64,000 nt of DNA from Syntrophopropionicum sp964397525 (GTDB taxonomy: Bacteria; Bacillota; Desulfotomaculia; Desulfotomaculales; Pelotomaculaceae). Of this stretch, positions 7,853 to 15,794 are shown piece by piece. The translations under genes and the position numbers were made by a program. The notes beneath the pieces were generated by a model. The model was not told the DNA's origin. It did no database searches and worked only from the letters and a program-made list of their open reading frames with translations. The stretch is taken from positions 44,874 through 108,873 of the forward strand of contig CAYNIY010000001.1 in NCBI GenBank assembly GCA_964397525.1, written 5' to 3'. Numbering within the stretch: position 1 is the stretch's first letter; each line of letters starts with the position of its first letter.

Positions 7853-9865
7853 TTATATATGCGGCACCCTGTCTTTCAGCTCTAAAAGTTTGCTGTCGTT
7901 GAAGCGGTCGGTTGTACTCAGGTAACCGGTGATTCTGCGCACCCGGCGAATATTTAAAGAACCACAGCGCGGACATAATCCTTCATTAATCACGCCTGTC
8001 AGGTTGCAGTTGGTGCAGAAGTCCACCGGGTAATTGATCCCGCCGTATCCCATATCGCTGTCGCGCATATGCCTGATAATGGCCTCAACCGCGTCCGGGT
8101 TTTGCAGCGGCGGCGACGACATCTCCACATAGCTGATGTGACCGGCGTTGCAGTATTTATGATACGGCCCTTCCAAGCTGATTTTGTCAAAGCTGCTGAT
8201 GGGAAACTCCACCGGAATGTGGAAGGAGTTGGTATAGTATTCTTTTGTGGTTACGCCCGGAATGAGACCGAATTCCTTGCGGTCGAGCTTGACAAAACGC
8301 CCGGACAGACCCTCGGCGGGTGTGGCCAGGAAAGTGTAATTCAATCCATATTCTTCAGCGGCCTCATTGATCTTATTATTCATGAAGCCAACTATTTCCA
8401 GCCCCAGCGCCTGGGCCTCCTCGTCCTGTCCGTGGTGCCGCCCGGTCAGCGCTGTCAGCGCTTCAGCCAGGCCGATGAAACCAACGGAGAGGGTACCGTG
8501 TTTAATTGCCTCCTCAATGGTATCATCGGGGCCCAGGTTTTCTGAATCAAGATAAAGCTTCTGCCCCATGATGAAAGGCATGTCCTTAACCTTGAGCTTG
8601 CATTGAACACCGTAGCGGTGATGCAGCTGCCGGACAGCAAGGTCCAGTACCTCTGAAAGCTTGCGGTAGAATTCGTCCACGTCCCGTTCAGCCTTGATCG
8701 CCACCCGCGGCAAGTTGATCGTGGTAAATGAGAGGTTTCCCCTGCGGTCGGTAACAGCCTGACCGCGGTTGTTTGCCATCACCCTGGTGCGGCAGCCCAT
8801 GTATGAAACCTCGGTGCCCCATTCTTTATTGAAGGAAGAGTCCATAAAGCTGAAAGTGGGATTAAGCCGCCGGCTGGCAACCTTTATCGCCAGTTTGAAC
8901 AGGTCGTAATTGGGGTCACTTGGATTAAAGTTGATCCCTTCCTTGACCCTGAAGATGATATTGGGGAAAATGGGGTTTTCCCCGTTGCCCAGACCGGCCT
9001 CATAGGCCAGCAGCAGGTTCCGCACCACCCGCCGGGCAGTTTCCGAAGTCTCAGTCCCTACGTTTAAACTGGAGAAAGGTACCTGGGCACCGGCCCTGCT
9101 GTGCATTGAATTCAAGTTGTGGATCAGAGCCTCCATTGCCTGGTAGGTTTCATGCTCTGATGCGTCTTCTACAAAGGGGGCTATATCCCTGTCAAAGAAA
9201 GCGAAAGACTGCCCGCCGTGCATATCGTTCTGTGAGCTTTGCAGGATAATGGCCGCCAGTGATGTGGCGGATATCGGCCGCTTGGGAGGCCGGATGTATC
9301 CGTGGCCAGTATTGAATCCTTCAGACAACAGCTTGTGTAAAGGAATTTGCAGGCAGGTTAAGGTCTTGCCGTAAAAGTCGAGGTCATGGATGTGAATATC
9401 GCCCCTCAGGTGAGCATGGGACATTTCTTCCGGAATCAGGCGTGTCAAATAATACTTTTTGCTGGCCGCGCTGGCGATCTGCAGCATTTTTGCCGATGGT
9501 GAATTGCTGATATTGGCATTTTCCCGGTTTGTCTCTTCAAGGATCTCCTCAACCGCATCCATCAGCTCGCCCTTGGCATCCCGCATTCTTGTGCGCTTGT
9601 CCCGGTACAGTATGTACGCTTTCGCAGTCTTGGCGTGGCCCGCTTCGATCAGCACCTTTTCAACCAAGTCCTGGACATCCTCAACCCCGAATAAATTTCC
9701 GTTGTACTTCTTCTTCAGAAGTTTCAGCACCTCAATGGACAATTCCATAGCAGTCTGGCGGTCCTCTCCGCCTACTGCCCGCGCCGCTTTAAAGACAGCA
9801 TCTGTGATTTTGGCTTCATCGAACGGCACCTGGCGGCCGTCACGCTTCTGGATGGTTTTAAACAT
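7853..9865 (-). CDS. nrdD: Anaerobic (class III) ribonucleoside-triphosphate reductase NrdD
   Basis: 670 residues, ATG preceded by AAAGGAGG. An N-terminal ATP-cone domain (about 1-90, KRDGRQVPFDEAKI) provides allosteric control by ATP/dATP. The ten-stranded barrel core follows (SSLNVGTE, MGCRTRVM, NLPRVAI). The C-terminal zinc site uses Cys617, Cys620, Cys631 and Cys634 (CTNC...CPRC). The glycyl-radical loop RRITGY puts the radical on Gly647. It reduces ribonucleoside triphosphates to dNTPs using formate or a thiol system, and is oxygen-sensitive. NrdG is next door and NrdR is immediately upstream. Its presence shows an anaerobic or facultative lifestyle. Confidence 0.98.
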   Translation of the reverse strand: MFKTIQKRDGRQVPFDEAKITDAVFKAARAVGGEDRQTAMELSIEVLKLLKKKYNGNLFGVEDVQDLVEKVLIEAGHAKTAKAYILYRDKRTRMRDAKGELMDAVEEILEETNRENANISNSPSAKMLQIASAASKKYYLTRLIPEEMSHAHLRGDIHIHDLDFYGKTLTCLQIPLHKLLSEGFNTGHGYIRPPKRPISATSLAAIILQSSQNDMHGGQSFAFFDRDIAPFVEDASEHETYQAMEALIHNLNSMHSRAGAQVPFSSLNVGTETSETARRVVRNLLLAYEAGLGNGENPIFPNIIFRVKEGINFNPSDPNYDLFKLAIKVASRRLNPTFSFMDSSFNKEWGTEVSYMGCRTRVMANNRGQAVTDRRGNLSFTTINLPRVAIKAERDVDEFYRKLSEVLDLAVRQLHHRYGVQCKLKVKDMPFIMGQKLYLDSENLGPDDTIEEAIKHGTLSVGFIGLAEALTALTGRHHGQDEEAQALGLEIVGFMNNKINEAAEEYGLNYTFLATPAEGLSGRFVKLDRKEFGLIPGVTTKEYYTNSFHIPVEFPISSFDKISLEGPYHKYCNAGHISYVEMSSPPLQNPDAVEAIIRHMRDSDMGYGGINYPVDFCTNCNLTGVINEGLCPRCGSLNIRRVRRITGYLSTTDRFNDSKLLELKDRVPHI

Positions 9866-9892
9866 GTTCTTGTGTTCCTCCTTTAAGATACA

Positions 9893-10348
9893 TCATTTAT
9901 TGCTGAGAAGATCTTTTAACTCCTGCATAAAACTTTCCGCATCCCTGAATTCGCGGTAAACCGAGGCGAAACGGACATAGGCTACTTCATCAAGCCCGCG
10001 CAGCTGGCTCATGACAAGCCCGCCAATATATTCGCTCTTAACCTCCGGCTCCATTAAATTACGCAGGTCTCGCTCAATACTGTCAACAACAGCTTCAAGC
10101 TTTTCGGTGGAAACCGGCCGCTTCTGGCATGCCTTGATTAAGCCGAGCAGGAGTTTTTGCCGGTCGAAAGTTTCCCTGCGGCCATCCTTCTTTACCACCA
10201 CCAGGAGCAGCCCGTCCACTTTTTCATAGGTGGTAAACCTTTTGCCGCACCCCCCGCACTCCCTGCGCCGCCGGATTGAATCACCTTCCACGGTGGGCCG
10301 GGAGTCCAGCACCCGGCTGTCAGATAACCTGCAAAAGGGACATCTCAT
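9893..10348 (-). CDS. nrdR: Transcriptional regulator NrdR
   Basis: 151 residues, the normal length. A zinc ribbon (Cys3, Cys6, Cys31, Cys34) with the basic RRRREC segment binds DNA. The ATP-cone domain (about 49-139, VKKDGRRETFDRQKL) senses ATP/dATP. NrdR represses ribonucleotide reductase genes when dATP is high. It is the first gene of the nrdR-nrdD-nrdG unit, with 27 bp between nrdR and nrdD. Two NrdR-box-like sites lie upstream at 10403-10418 and 10435-10450, so autoregulation of the whole unit is likely. The start ATG follows GGAGTGTGAAAAGACA. Confidence 0.97.
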   Translation of the reverse strand: MRCPFCRLSDSRVLDSRPTVEGDSIRRRRECGGCGKRFTTYEKVDGLLLVVVKKDGRRETFDRQKLLLGLIKACQKRPVSTEKLEAVVDSIERDLRNLMEPEVKSEYIGGLVMSQLRGLDEVAYVRFASVYREFRDAESFMQELKDLLSNK

Positions 10349-10402
10349 TGTCTTTTCACACTCCGGAAAATAATTTTTTTAACGTGGTTATTATACAACC
10401 AA

Positions 10403-10450
10403 TACATAAATATAGTGCCGTCGCAGATATTATTATACTATATATTGAAT
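10403..10450 (-). promoter_or_regulatory. Pair of NrdR-box-like sites with a -10 element, upstream of nrdR
   Basis: Read on the minus strand, the distal site (10435-10450) is ATTCAATATATAGTAT, which matches 13 of 16 positions of the published NrdR box acaCwATATwTwgTgt. The proximal site (10403-10418) is GCACTATATTTATGTA, with a clean left half (CACTATATTTA) and a poor right half. The two sites are exactly 32 bp apart, about three helical turns, the spacing typical of NrdR box pairs. A TATAAT (-10) at 10432-10437 overlaps the distal site, so NrdR binding would block transcription. Confidence 0.72.
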
Positions 10451-10483
10451 TCAGTTAAAAAACGAAATGCCTGCGAAAATACG

Positions 10484-10510
10484 TATGGGAGAGCGTTTAG
10501 CTCTCCCATA
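10484..10510 (-). terminator. Strong hairpin downstream of selD, possible terminator
   Basis: An 11-bp perfect inverted repeat, TATGGGAGAGC (10484-10494) and GCTCTCCCATA (10500-10510), with a 5-nt loop, lies 74 bp past the selD stop. The minus-strand T-tract after it is poor (ACGTATTTTCG), so it may be a weak or factor-assisted terminator or a transcript-stabilising hairpin. Confidence 0.5.
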
Positions 10511-10583
10511 CTCCCCAATAGTTTTATTTTCATAGAGTTTTATTTTTTACCCAGAGAAAACTGATCGCTGCCATTAAATCTAC

Positions 10584-11678
10584 TTATAATAAGCTGTGCA
10601 ATCTTTTATTTTTCACGTTAATTAAAGAGACACTGGATTCAACGATTTCACCGATCTTCACACCTGCTACACCTTCTGCCCGCAGGGCATTGACTGCTTC
10701 ATCAGCTCTTTTCCTGGGGACGGCCATCAGAAGCCCTCCGGATGTCTGAGGGTCGGCCAGGATCAGCCGGTCGGTCTCATCGATCTCTTCATCCCAGCGC
10801 AGCCACTCTTCCAGGTATTCCAGGTTCCGGTAAGCCCCTCCCGGTATGAGACCTGTTTCGGCCAGGTTGCGGACCTGCTCGAGGATAGGCACATCCTTTA
10901 GATAAATCCGTCCGCCGACCCCGCTGGCCGACAGCATTTCGTAGAGGTGGCCGAGCAGCCCAAAACCGGTAATATCTGTACAGGCACTCACCCCTAAGCT
11001 GAACATAACCCCTCCTGCCCGATCATTTAATGCGGTCATCACTTCAACAGCTGCCCGGCCAGTTGGCTCATCGGCAAGCTTTCCCTTGACTGCCGTATTG
11101 ATAATTCCGGTTCCCAGCGGTTTGGTTAAAATAAGTATATCCCCTGGGCGCGCCCCAGCGTTCTTGATCACCCGGCCTGGATGGATAAGGCCGGTAACAG
11201 CAAGCCCATACTTCGGCTCGTTGTCTTCAATGGTATGGCCGCCGGCCACTATTGCGCCGGCTTCCTTAACCTTATCAGCGCCGCCTTTCAATATTTCCAC
11301 CATTATTTCCAGCGGCAGCAGTTTGATCGGAAAACCAATAATATTAAGGACCAGAAGCGGTTTTGCGCCCATAGCATAAATATCACTGAGGGCATTTGCC
11401 GCAGCAATTTGTCCAAAAGTGTATGGGTCATCAACTACTGGAGTAAAATAATCTACTGTCTGCACCAATGCCAGATCATCATTCAGCCGGTAAACCGCTG
11501 CATCATCAGAGGTGGAGGAACCAACCAGCAGGTTGGGGTCCTCGCTGGAGCTTAGCTGGCACAGCACCTGTGCCAGGTCCTTGGGACCTATTTTTGCAGC
11601 TCAGCCGGCGGAACTGGCCATCTCGGTTAGGCGACAGACGGCATCCCCGGCGAGTTGGCAGTTTTTTCCCTGCAGCAT
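10584..11678 (-). CDS. selD: Selenide, water dikinase SelD, selenocysteine-containing (in-frame UGA)
   Basis: An automatic ORF call starts at 11567 and misses the active site. Reading through the TGA at 11601-11603 extends the same frame to an ATG at 11678 with GGGGGTGG upstream, giving a 364-residue protein. The new N-terminus reads RLTEMASSAG-U26-AAKIGPKDLAQVL, which is exactly the SelD catalytic segment with selenocysteine at the usual Cys/Sec position and catalytic Lys29 three residues later. Later motifs (GSSTSDDAAVY, TVDYFTP, NALSDIYAMGA, AGGHTIED, DITGFGLLGHL, ADPQTSGGLL) confirm the family. The enzyme makes selenophosphate from selenide and ATP for tRNA-Sec charging. SelA, SelB and tRNA-Sec must lie elsewhere. 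It has its own promoter after the ftsZ terminator. Confidence 0.95.
11558..11603 (-). promoter_or_regulatory. Candidate bacterial SECIS region of selD
   Basis: Immediately after the UGA (11601-11603) the coding sequence can form two perfect adjacent hairpins: AGGTCC-CAA-GGACCT (11589 down to 11575) and GGCACAG-GTG-CTGTGCC (11574 down to 11558). Bacterial SECIS elements are hairpins inside the coding region whose apical loop sits roughly 16-37 nt after the UGA, often with a G/U in the loop. Both hairpins fall in or near that range. Which one SelB would use cannot be decided by eye. Confidence 0.55.
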
Positions 11679-11713
11679 TGTTCATTCCACCCCCTTTCTT
11701 GAGATATACACCT

Positions 11714-11742
11714 TTTATACACCACGTTAAATTAACCGTCAA
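11714..11742 (-). promoter_or_regulatory. Sigma-A-type promoter of selD
   Basis: On the minus strand TTGACG (-35, 11737-11742) and TATAAA (-10, 11714-11719) are separated by 17 bp and sit about 35 bp before the selD start. This is a near-consensus housekeeping promoter, placed after the ftsZ terminator, so selD is a separate transcription unit. Confidence 0.75.
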
Positions 11743-11804
11743 GGATTAAGGTGTTGGCATTAAATTGTTTTATAAAGAAGCATGTTATTATATTGCTTAC
11801 TTAT

Positions 11805-11839
11805 CATAAAAAAACCCCCCTCATTTGAAAGGGGGTTTT
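11805..11839 (-). terminator. Intrinsic terminator of ftsZ
   Basis: AAAACCCCC (11811-11819) pairs with GGGGGTTTT (11831-11839) across an 11-nt loop. On the minus strand the hairpin runs directly into a T-tract. It starts just past the ftsZ stop codon and closes the dcw cluster. Confidence 0.88.
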
Positions 11840-11842
11840 GTT

Positions 11843-12895
11843 TCAACGTCTTCTCAGAAAAGCCGGGATATCCAAACCATCAGAGTTGGAAAAGGGTTTG
11901 ATTTCGATCTCACCGGGTTTTGGGCGTTCTACCTTGCGAATCCTATCTTCGAATCCGGTGGCAATCACTGTCACCCTGACCTCTTCTTCCATCTGTTCAT
12001 CTATTACAGCTCCGAAAATGATATTGGCTTCAGGATCTGCTGCCTGGAAAATAATTTCAGCAGCCTCGTTAACCTCAAACAATCCTAAGGATGTACCACC
12101 GGTTATGTTTAAAAGAACTCCCCTGGCGCCTTCGATCGATGTCTCCAACAGTGGGCTTGATATAGCGCTCCGAGCGGCATCAGTGGCCCTGTTATCGCCC
12201 TTGGCGATACCAATACCCATTAAAGCCGAACCGGTGTCTTTCATGATCGTTTTGACATCAGCAAAGTCAAGGTTGATTAAACCGGGTACAGCTATGAGAT
12301 CGGAGATCCCCTGGACGCCCTGGCGAAGCACATCATCAGCAATACGAAAAGCTTCAACAATAGATGTTTGTTTATCAATTACCTGTAAAAGGCGGTCGTT
12401 TGGAATCGTGATCAGTGTGTCGACCCTGGCTTTGAGGTTCTCGATACCAACTTCAGCCTGGTTAGCTCTCTTGCGGCCTTCAAAGGTAAACGGTTTGGTT
12501 ACCACCCCAACCGTTAGAGCACCCAATTCCTTGGCTACCTCTGCTACAACAGGCGCCGCTCCGGTGCCTGTTCCTCCCCCCATGCCTGCGGTGACAAAGA
12601 CCATGTCGGACCCTTTTAGGGCTTGAAGAACTTCATCGCGGTTCTCTTCTGCTGCCTTCTGGCCAATCTCCGGAATACCGCCAGAGCCCAGACCCTTGGT
12701 CAGCTTGGTGCCGATCTGAATCTTATGGTTGGCTTGTGCCAGATAAAGGGCCTGGGCATCGGTGTTCACCGCGATAAACTCAACACCTTTGAGACCGGCG
12801 CTAATCATTCTGTTTACCGCGTTATTGCCACCTCCCCCGACCCCGATGACCTTTATGTTGGCAAACTGGTCAAGGTCGAGATCAAAATCAAGCAT
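11843..12895 (-). CDS. ftsZ: Cell division protein FtsZ
   Basis: 350 residues, ATG preceded by GGAGGGGGAC. The tubulin-like GTPase has GVGGGGNNAVNRM at about 18-30, the GTP signature GGGTGTG at 106-112 and the T7 loop region NLDFADVKTIM that completes the active site of the next subunit. The C-terminal domain is followed by a short linker and the conserved tail LDIPAFLRRR, which binds membrane tethers. It polymerises into the Z ring at mid-cell. No ftsA lies next to it here, so tethering may rely on SepF (expected near yggS, outside the window). It is followed by a strong terminator. Confidence 0.99.
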   Translation of the reverse strand: MLDFDLDLDQFANIKVIGVGGGGNNAVNRMISAGLKGVEFIAVNTDAQALYLAQANHKIQIGTKLTKGLGSGGIPEIGQKAAEENRDEVLQALKGSDMVFVTAGMGGGTGTGAAPVVAEVAKELGALTVGVVTKPFTFEGRKRANQAEVGIENLKARVDTLITIPNDRLLQVIDKQTSIVEAFRIADDVLRQGVQGISDLIAVPGLINLDFADVKTIMKDTGSALMGIGIAKGDNRATDAARSAISSPLLETSIEGARGVLLNITGGTSLGLFEVNEAAEIIFQAADPEANIIFGAVIDEQMEEEVRVTVIATGFEDRIRKVERPKPGEIEIKPFSNSDGLDIPAFLRRR

Positions 12896-13095
12896 ATCTT
12901 TGTCCCCCTCCGTTATTTCTGAAAAACAGGCTGTACTTTATTCTTAGCCCATTATATATATCTGCCTAGATCTCCAACATGTAAATTATAGTGGCCATTG
13001 CATTTATACCAAGTCCGTCACGTAAAACAGAACATCCTCAGGGCGATCTAGACGCCAACCGCAATGAAATATTCTTGTTTTGTTAGGATTCCACA

Positions 13096-13464
13096 TTAAT
13101 GAGGATTTTCCTTTTTATGATATGATTTTTTTAAAATGTGGCGGCGTATTATTGCCAGGTTTTGGAACAACCTCACACCAAAGGCAACAACAGCAGCAAG
13201 GTAGAGATCTATCCCCAGCCTCTCCCCTGTATATGCCAAACCAGCCGCCAAAAGTGCGTTACTGAAAAAGCCTGATAAAAATATGGAATTATCAAAATGG
13301 TCTTCCATTGCTGCGCGGATACCGCCAAAAACCGAGTCTAACGCAGCCAGCGCCGCAACTGAAAGAAACTTGGCATATGCCTGAGGCAGCACCAGAGGCA
13401 TGTTCAGCCCGATAAAAATCCCGATTGCCATACCTAGCAGGCCTAACAAAAAACCCAGCCACAT
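13096..13464 (-). CDS. sbp: Small basic protein Sbp (DUF1290)
   Basis: 122 residues, mostly hydrophobic, with about four membrane segments, matching the Sbp/DUF1290 family found before ftsA/ftsZ in many Firmicutes. Typical features are the start MWLGFLLGLLGMAIGI and the central AALDSVFGGIRAAMEDHFD. The function is unknown; conserved position suggests a membrane role in division. The start ATG follows GAGGGGGATCC, and the gene follows the second DUF881 gene by 16 bp. The 200 bp between it and ftsZ are otherwise empty apart from AT-rich promoter-like sequence. Confidence 0.88.
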   Translation of the reverse strand: MWLGFLLGLLGMAIGIFIGLNMPLVLPQAYAKFLSVAALAALDSVFGGIRAAMEDHFDNSIFLSGFFSNALLAAGLAYTGERLGIDLYLAAVVAFGVRLFQNLAIIRRHILKKSYHKKENPH

Positions 13465-13480
13465 TTAAGGATCCCCCTCT

Positions 13481-14176
13481 TTACAAATGTTTGGCATAAT
13501 CAAAACGCAGGGGCCCGCTGTATGCGGGGACCTCAATTCTTTCTGTTTGCCGAATGCTGACAGCAGTACCGCTGGCAGCCAGGTACTCTGCAAGCCCTCC
13601 TTTTATTTCAAGACTACTCTTCAGTGTACCTGGATTTCCGATAGCTTTGATCATGTATGGAGGCGAAAGCTTCGTCAGGTTAATATTAATGTGATTACCG
13701 GCCTGGCGCACTTCGCTGATTGCAATAATGCGCTGATCATTAATTGAAACAGCTTCAGCCCCGGCGCCCAGCAGGTCGTTAATTACTTTTAAGAGGTCCT
13801 CATCCCGGATGTTGTAGAAACCTACACTGCCCGGGGAATCGGATGGTTTTTCCAGGAGCACCTCCACCCCGGGCCCCACTAGCGGTGTTAGTCCGGCATA
13901 AAGCTTAATTTTGTCAAGTTCGCTTTCAAAAACATCTGCCGCTTCAGTGCGGCCTTTCCGCGCCTCATCAATCTTTGCGGTGAGGTCTGCAATCTCCTCC
14001 TCCAGGTCGGCTATATCAGCCTCCACATTTTTTTTCTCAATCGTCAGCGCCTGGTACCTTTCGGTTGGCACGACCTCCGTGGTGTTGCTGTTTGTCCGAT
14101 ACTGGAACGTGATCATCAATCCCATGAGGAAGGAAACTATGATTATAGATATATAAACCGGCTTGTTCAAGCTCAA
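13481..14176 (-). CDS. DUF881 family protein (YlxW/YlxX-like), second copy
   Basis: 231 residues: one N-terminal membrane helix (about 8-25), a coiled coil rich in Glu/Asp/Lys (about 40-80, VEADIADLEEEIADLTAKI) and a DUF881 globular domain (LVGPGVEVLLEKPSD, INDQRIIAISEVR, PPYMIKAIGNPGTLKSSLE). The next TTG, at 14170, has better spacing to GAGGGGGG than the one at 14176 and may be the real start. The topology resembles FtsL/DivIC-like bitopic proteins: short cytoplasmic end, coiled coil and outer domain. It overlaps the first DUF881 gene by 4 bp. The function is unknown, and the location points to division or wall synthesis. Confidence 0.88.
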   Translation of the reverse strand: MSLNKPVYISIIIVSFLMGLMITFQYRTNSNTTEVVPTERYQALTIEKKNVEADIADLEEEIADLTAKIDEARKGRTEAADVFESELDKIKLYAGLTPLVGPGVEVLLEKPSDSPGSVGFYNIRDEDLLKVINDLLGAGAEAVSINDQRIIAISEVRQAGNHININLTKLSPPYMIKAIGNPGTLKSSLEIKGGLAEYLAASGTAVSIRQTERIEVPAYSGPLRFDYAKHL

Positions 14177-14877
14177 CCCCCCTCACTGGCAGCCTTGGCA
14201 TAATCAAACTTGATCCCGCCGCTGTATGCGGGCACCGTTACCTGGTTCATTTTTTTAACTCCCACCTGAATGCCCCAGAACTGAAGGGTTTCTGCCACCC
14301 CGCCCTTCATTTTGATAGAACTTTCCAGGGTGTCGGGATCCCCTATTGCTGTAATGACATAAGGCGGGGCCAGCCTCTTATCCTTGTTTAAAACAATAGT
14401 CGGACCCGTGCAGCGCACCTCCGTGCTGGCAAGAATCCTCTCCCCGTTTAAAGATAGGGCCTCTGCTCCTGCTGCCCTGATTTCATTTAAAACACGCAAT
14501 ACATCTTCATCGTGCAGGACATAAAGGTTTGGGTTTTCACCGGGTTTCAGGGTTATTTTGCTGTCATTGAGAGTCACTTCAACCCCGGGTCCACTCAGTT
14601 CGGTAACCCCAGCCAGGATCCTGGCGCGATCCAGCTGTTCCTTCAGTTCAGCGTCACCGGGGCCTGCGGAAATCTCGTCCAGTTTCGCGCGCAGTGAATT
14701 AACCTCTCCCTGGAGCAGCTCACGGTCATTTTTTAGTCCAGTTACCTGGTTGGCTATCAACTGTGTCCTCTGGACAGGTTCTGTTCTGTTTTTTTCCATC
14801 GTTAGTTTGAACTGCATGGCCAGCAAGACACCCAGTGCCAGGCCGACTATAGCAATAGTCCAATGCAGGCCTTTCAA
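14173..14877 (-). CDS. DUF881 family protein, first copy
   Basis: 234 residues from a TTG start that abuts the ftsQ stop codon. The plan is the same as the neighbouring copy: one membrane helix (about 6-23), a coiled coil (about 40-85) and a DUF881 domain with LSGPGVEVTLNDSK, LNGERILASTEVRC, PPYVITAIGDPDTLESSIK and a C-terminal VPAYSGGIKFDYAK, which is also found as VPAYSGPLRFDYAK in the other copy. The two are clearly tandem paralogues that have diverged. Keeping both suggests a heterodimer or division of labour. No biochemical function is established. Confidence 0.88.
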   Translation of the reverse strand: MKGLHWTIAIVGLALGVLLAMQFKLTMEKNRTEPVQRTQLIANQVTGLKNDRELLQGEVNSLRAKLDEISAGPGDAELKEQLDRARILAGVTELSGPGVEVTLNDSKITLKPGENPNLYVLHDEDVLRVLNEIRAAGAEALSLNGERILASTEVRCTGPTIVLNKDKRLAPPYVITAIGDPDTLESSIKMKGGVAETLQFWGIQVGVKKMNQVTVPAYSGGIKFDYAKAASEGG

Positions 14878-15645
14878 TTAATCACCGGCTTTTACTTGAT
14901 TCTTATAATATACCACCGGCTGCCCGGTGTACGAGAGGTCGATATAATGAATCTTCGCCCCCTGCTTTCGCAGTTCCAATAAAATCTGCTGAAATATTAT
15001 TCCTTTTTCCTGTATTTCCTGGGGCAGGCCAAACCGGCACTGGTAACCCTCGGTAGTATAGATAGTGATCTGGCCATCATCGCCAACATGGACCTCGGAC
15101 AGGTTGGCCGCTGAGCCGGCGGGCAGCCCTTTAATCACAGCGAGGCCAGATCTCAGCCCTTCCGATTCAAATGCCTGCCCTGGACCGGATATATCTACCT
15201 GCACACCTGTAATCACCGGCAGGCCTGGTGTCCCGGCGGCTGCCCCGGTTAAATATACACCCTCTTCGTCCACTTCAATGAAACCGTCTTTTGTGGATAT
15301 CAAACCTATAGGCACACGCTCAACTACCGTTATGACAATAGAAGAAGGCAGTGACCTGGCAACCTTTGCTTCCCTGATCATCGGGACCTGTTTCAGGCTG
15401 GCGGCTACTGCTGCCGTTTTTACTGCAAAAATATTAACACCCTGGCCGATATCAGCCACAGCTTGTATCTGTTCTTCACCCAGATAAAGATTGCCCTGCA
15501 CCAAAACATTGCGCACCTCAAAAACTGATGAGCGCAGCAGAATAAATAATGTCGCGAGAACCAGGATAAAAAAAATAACGCTTTCAAGGACATTCCATTT
15601 CTTTTGTCTGTTGCGGCTCTTGGGGGAACCGGCCAATATATTCAC
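14878..15645 (-). CDS. ftsQ: Cell division protein FtsQ/DivIB
   Basis: 255 residues: a cytoplasmic basic end, one membrane helix (about 20-42, VIFFILVLATLFILL), a POTRA domain beginning FEVRNVLVQGNLYLGEEQI, then the beta domain with IVITVVERVPIGLI. It is a bitopic divisome protein that bridges FtsL/DivIC and the septal synthases outside the membrane. The frame opens with GTG at 15645; a TTG at 15636 has better spacing to GGAG and could be the true start. Its own promoter (15677-15704) and a murB terminator before it separate it from the mur genes. Confidence 0.92.
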   Translation of the reverse strand: MNILAGSPKSRNRQKKWNVLESVIFFILVLATLFILLRSSVFEVRNVLVQGNLYLGEEQIQAVADIGQGVNIFAVKTAAVAASLKQVPMIREAKVARSLPSSIVITVVERVPIGLISTKDGFIEVDEEGVYLTGAAAGTPGLPVITGVQVDISGPGQAFESEGLRSGLAVIKGLPAGSAANLSEVHVGDDGQITIYTTEGYQCRFGLPQEIQEKGIIFQQILLELRKQGAKIHYIDLSYTGQPVVYYKNQVKAGD

Positions 15646-15676
15646 TCCGTATTCTCAAATAGTATATTCATATGTA

Positions 15677-15704
15677 ATTATATCAACCGCCGGCAAGTTG
15701 TCCA
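15677..15704 (-). promoter_or_regulatory. Sigma-A-type promoter of the ftsQ-ftsZ unit
   Basis: On the minus strand TGGACA (-35, 15699-15704) and TATAAT (-10, 15677-15682) are 16 bp apart, about 35 bp before ftsQ and just after the murB terminator. This allows the ftsQ-DUF881-DUF881-sbp-ftsZ genes to be expressed apart from the mur genes. Confidence 0.72.
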
Positions 15705-15712
15705 GATATAAA

Positions 15713-15742
15713 CTAAAAAAGAGCTGCCGTGCGTAAGCTCTC
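15713..15742 (-). terminator. Intrinsic terminator after murB
   Basis: AGAGCT (15720-15725) pairs with AGCTCT (15736-15741) across a 10-nt loop and is followed on the minus strand by TTTTTTAG. It lies about 55 bp past the murB stop codon and divides the dcw cluster in two. Confidence 0.7.
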
Positions 15743-15794
15743 TCCAATTCCGCATTCAGGATGTGAGATTAAGACACTATCATTAGGCAGCTGC

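Noticed and set aside
677..8190. Many antisense and overlapping open frames of 60-190 codons on the opposite strand of the minus-strand genes
   Set aside because: They lie wholly inside clear genes, lack ribosome sites and show no protein family features; the same holds for similar frames throughout the window.
11506..11742. 78-codon minus-strand frame starting at 11742
   Set aside because: It is the wrong frame over the start of selD; the true frame reads through the UGA and gives a complete SelD N-terminus.
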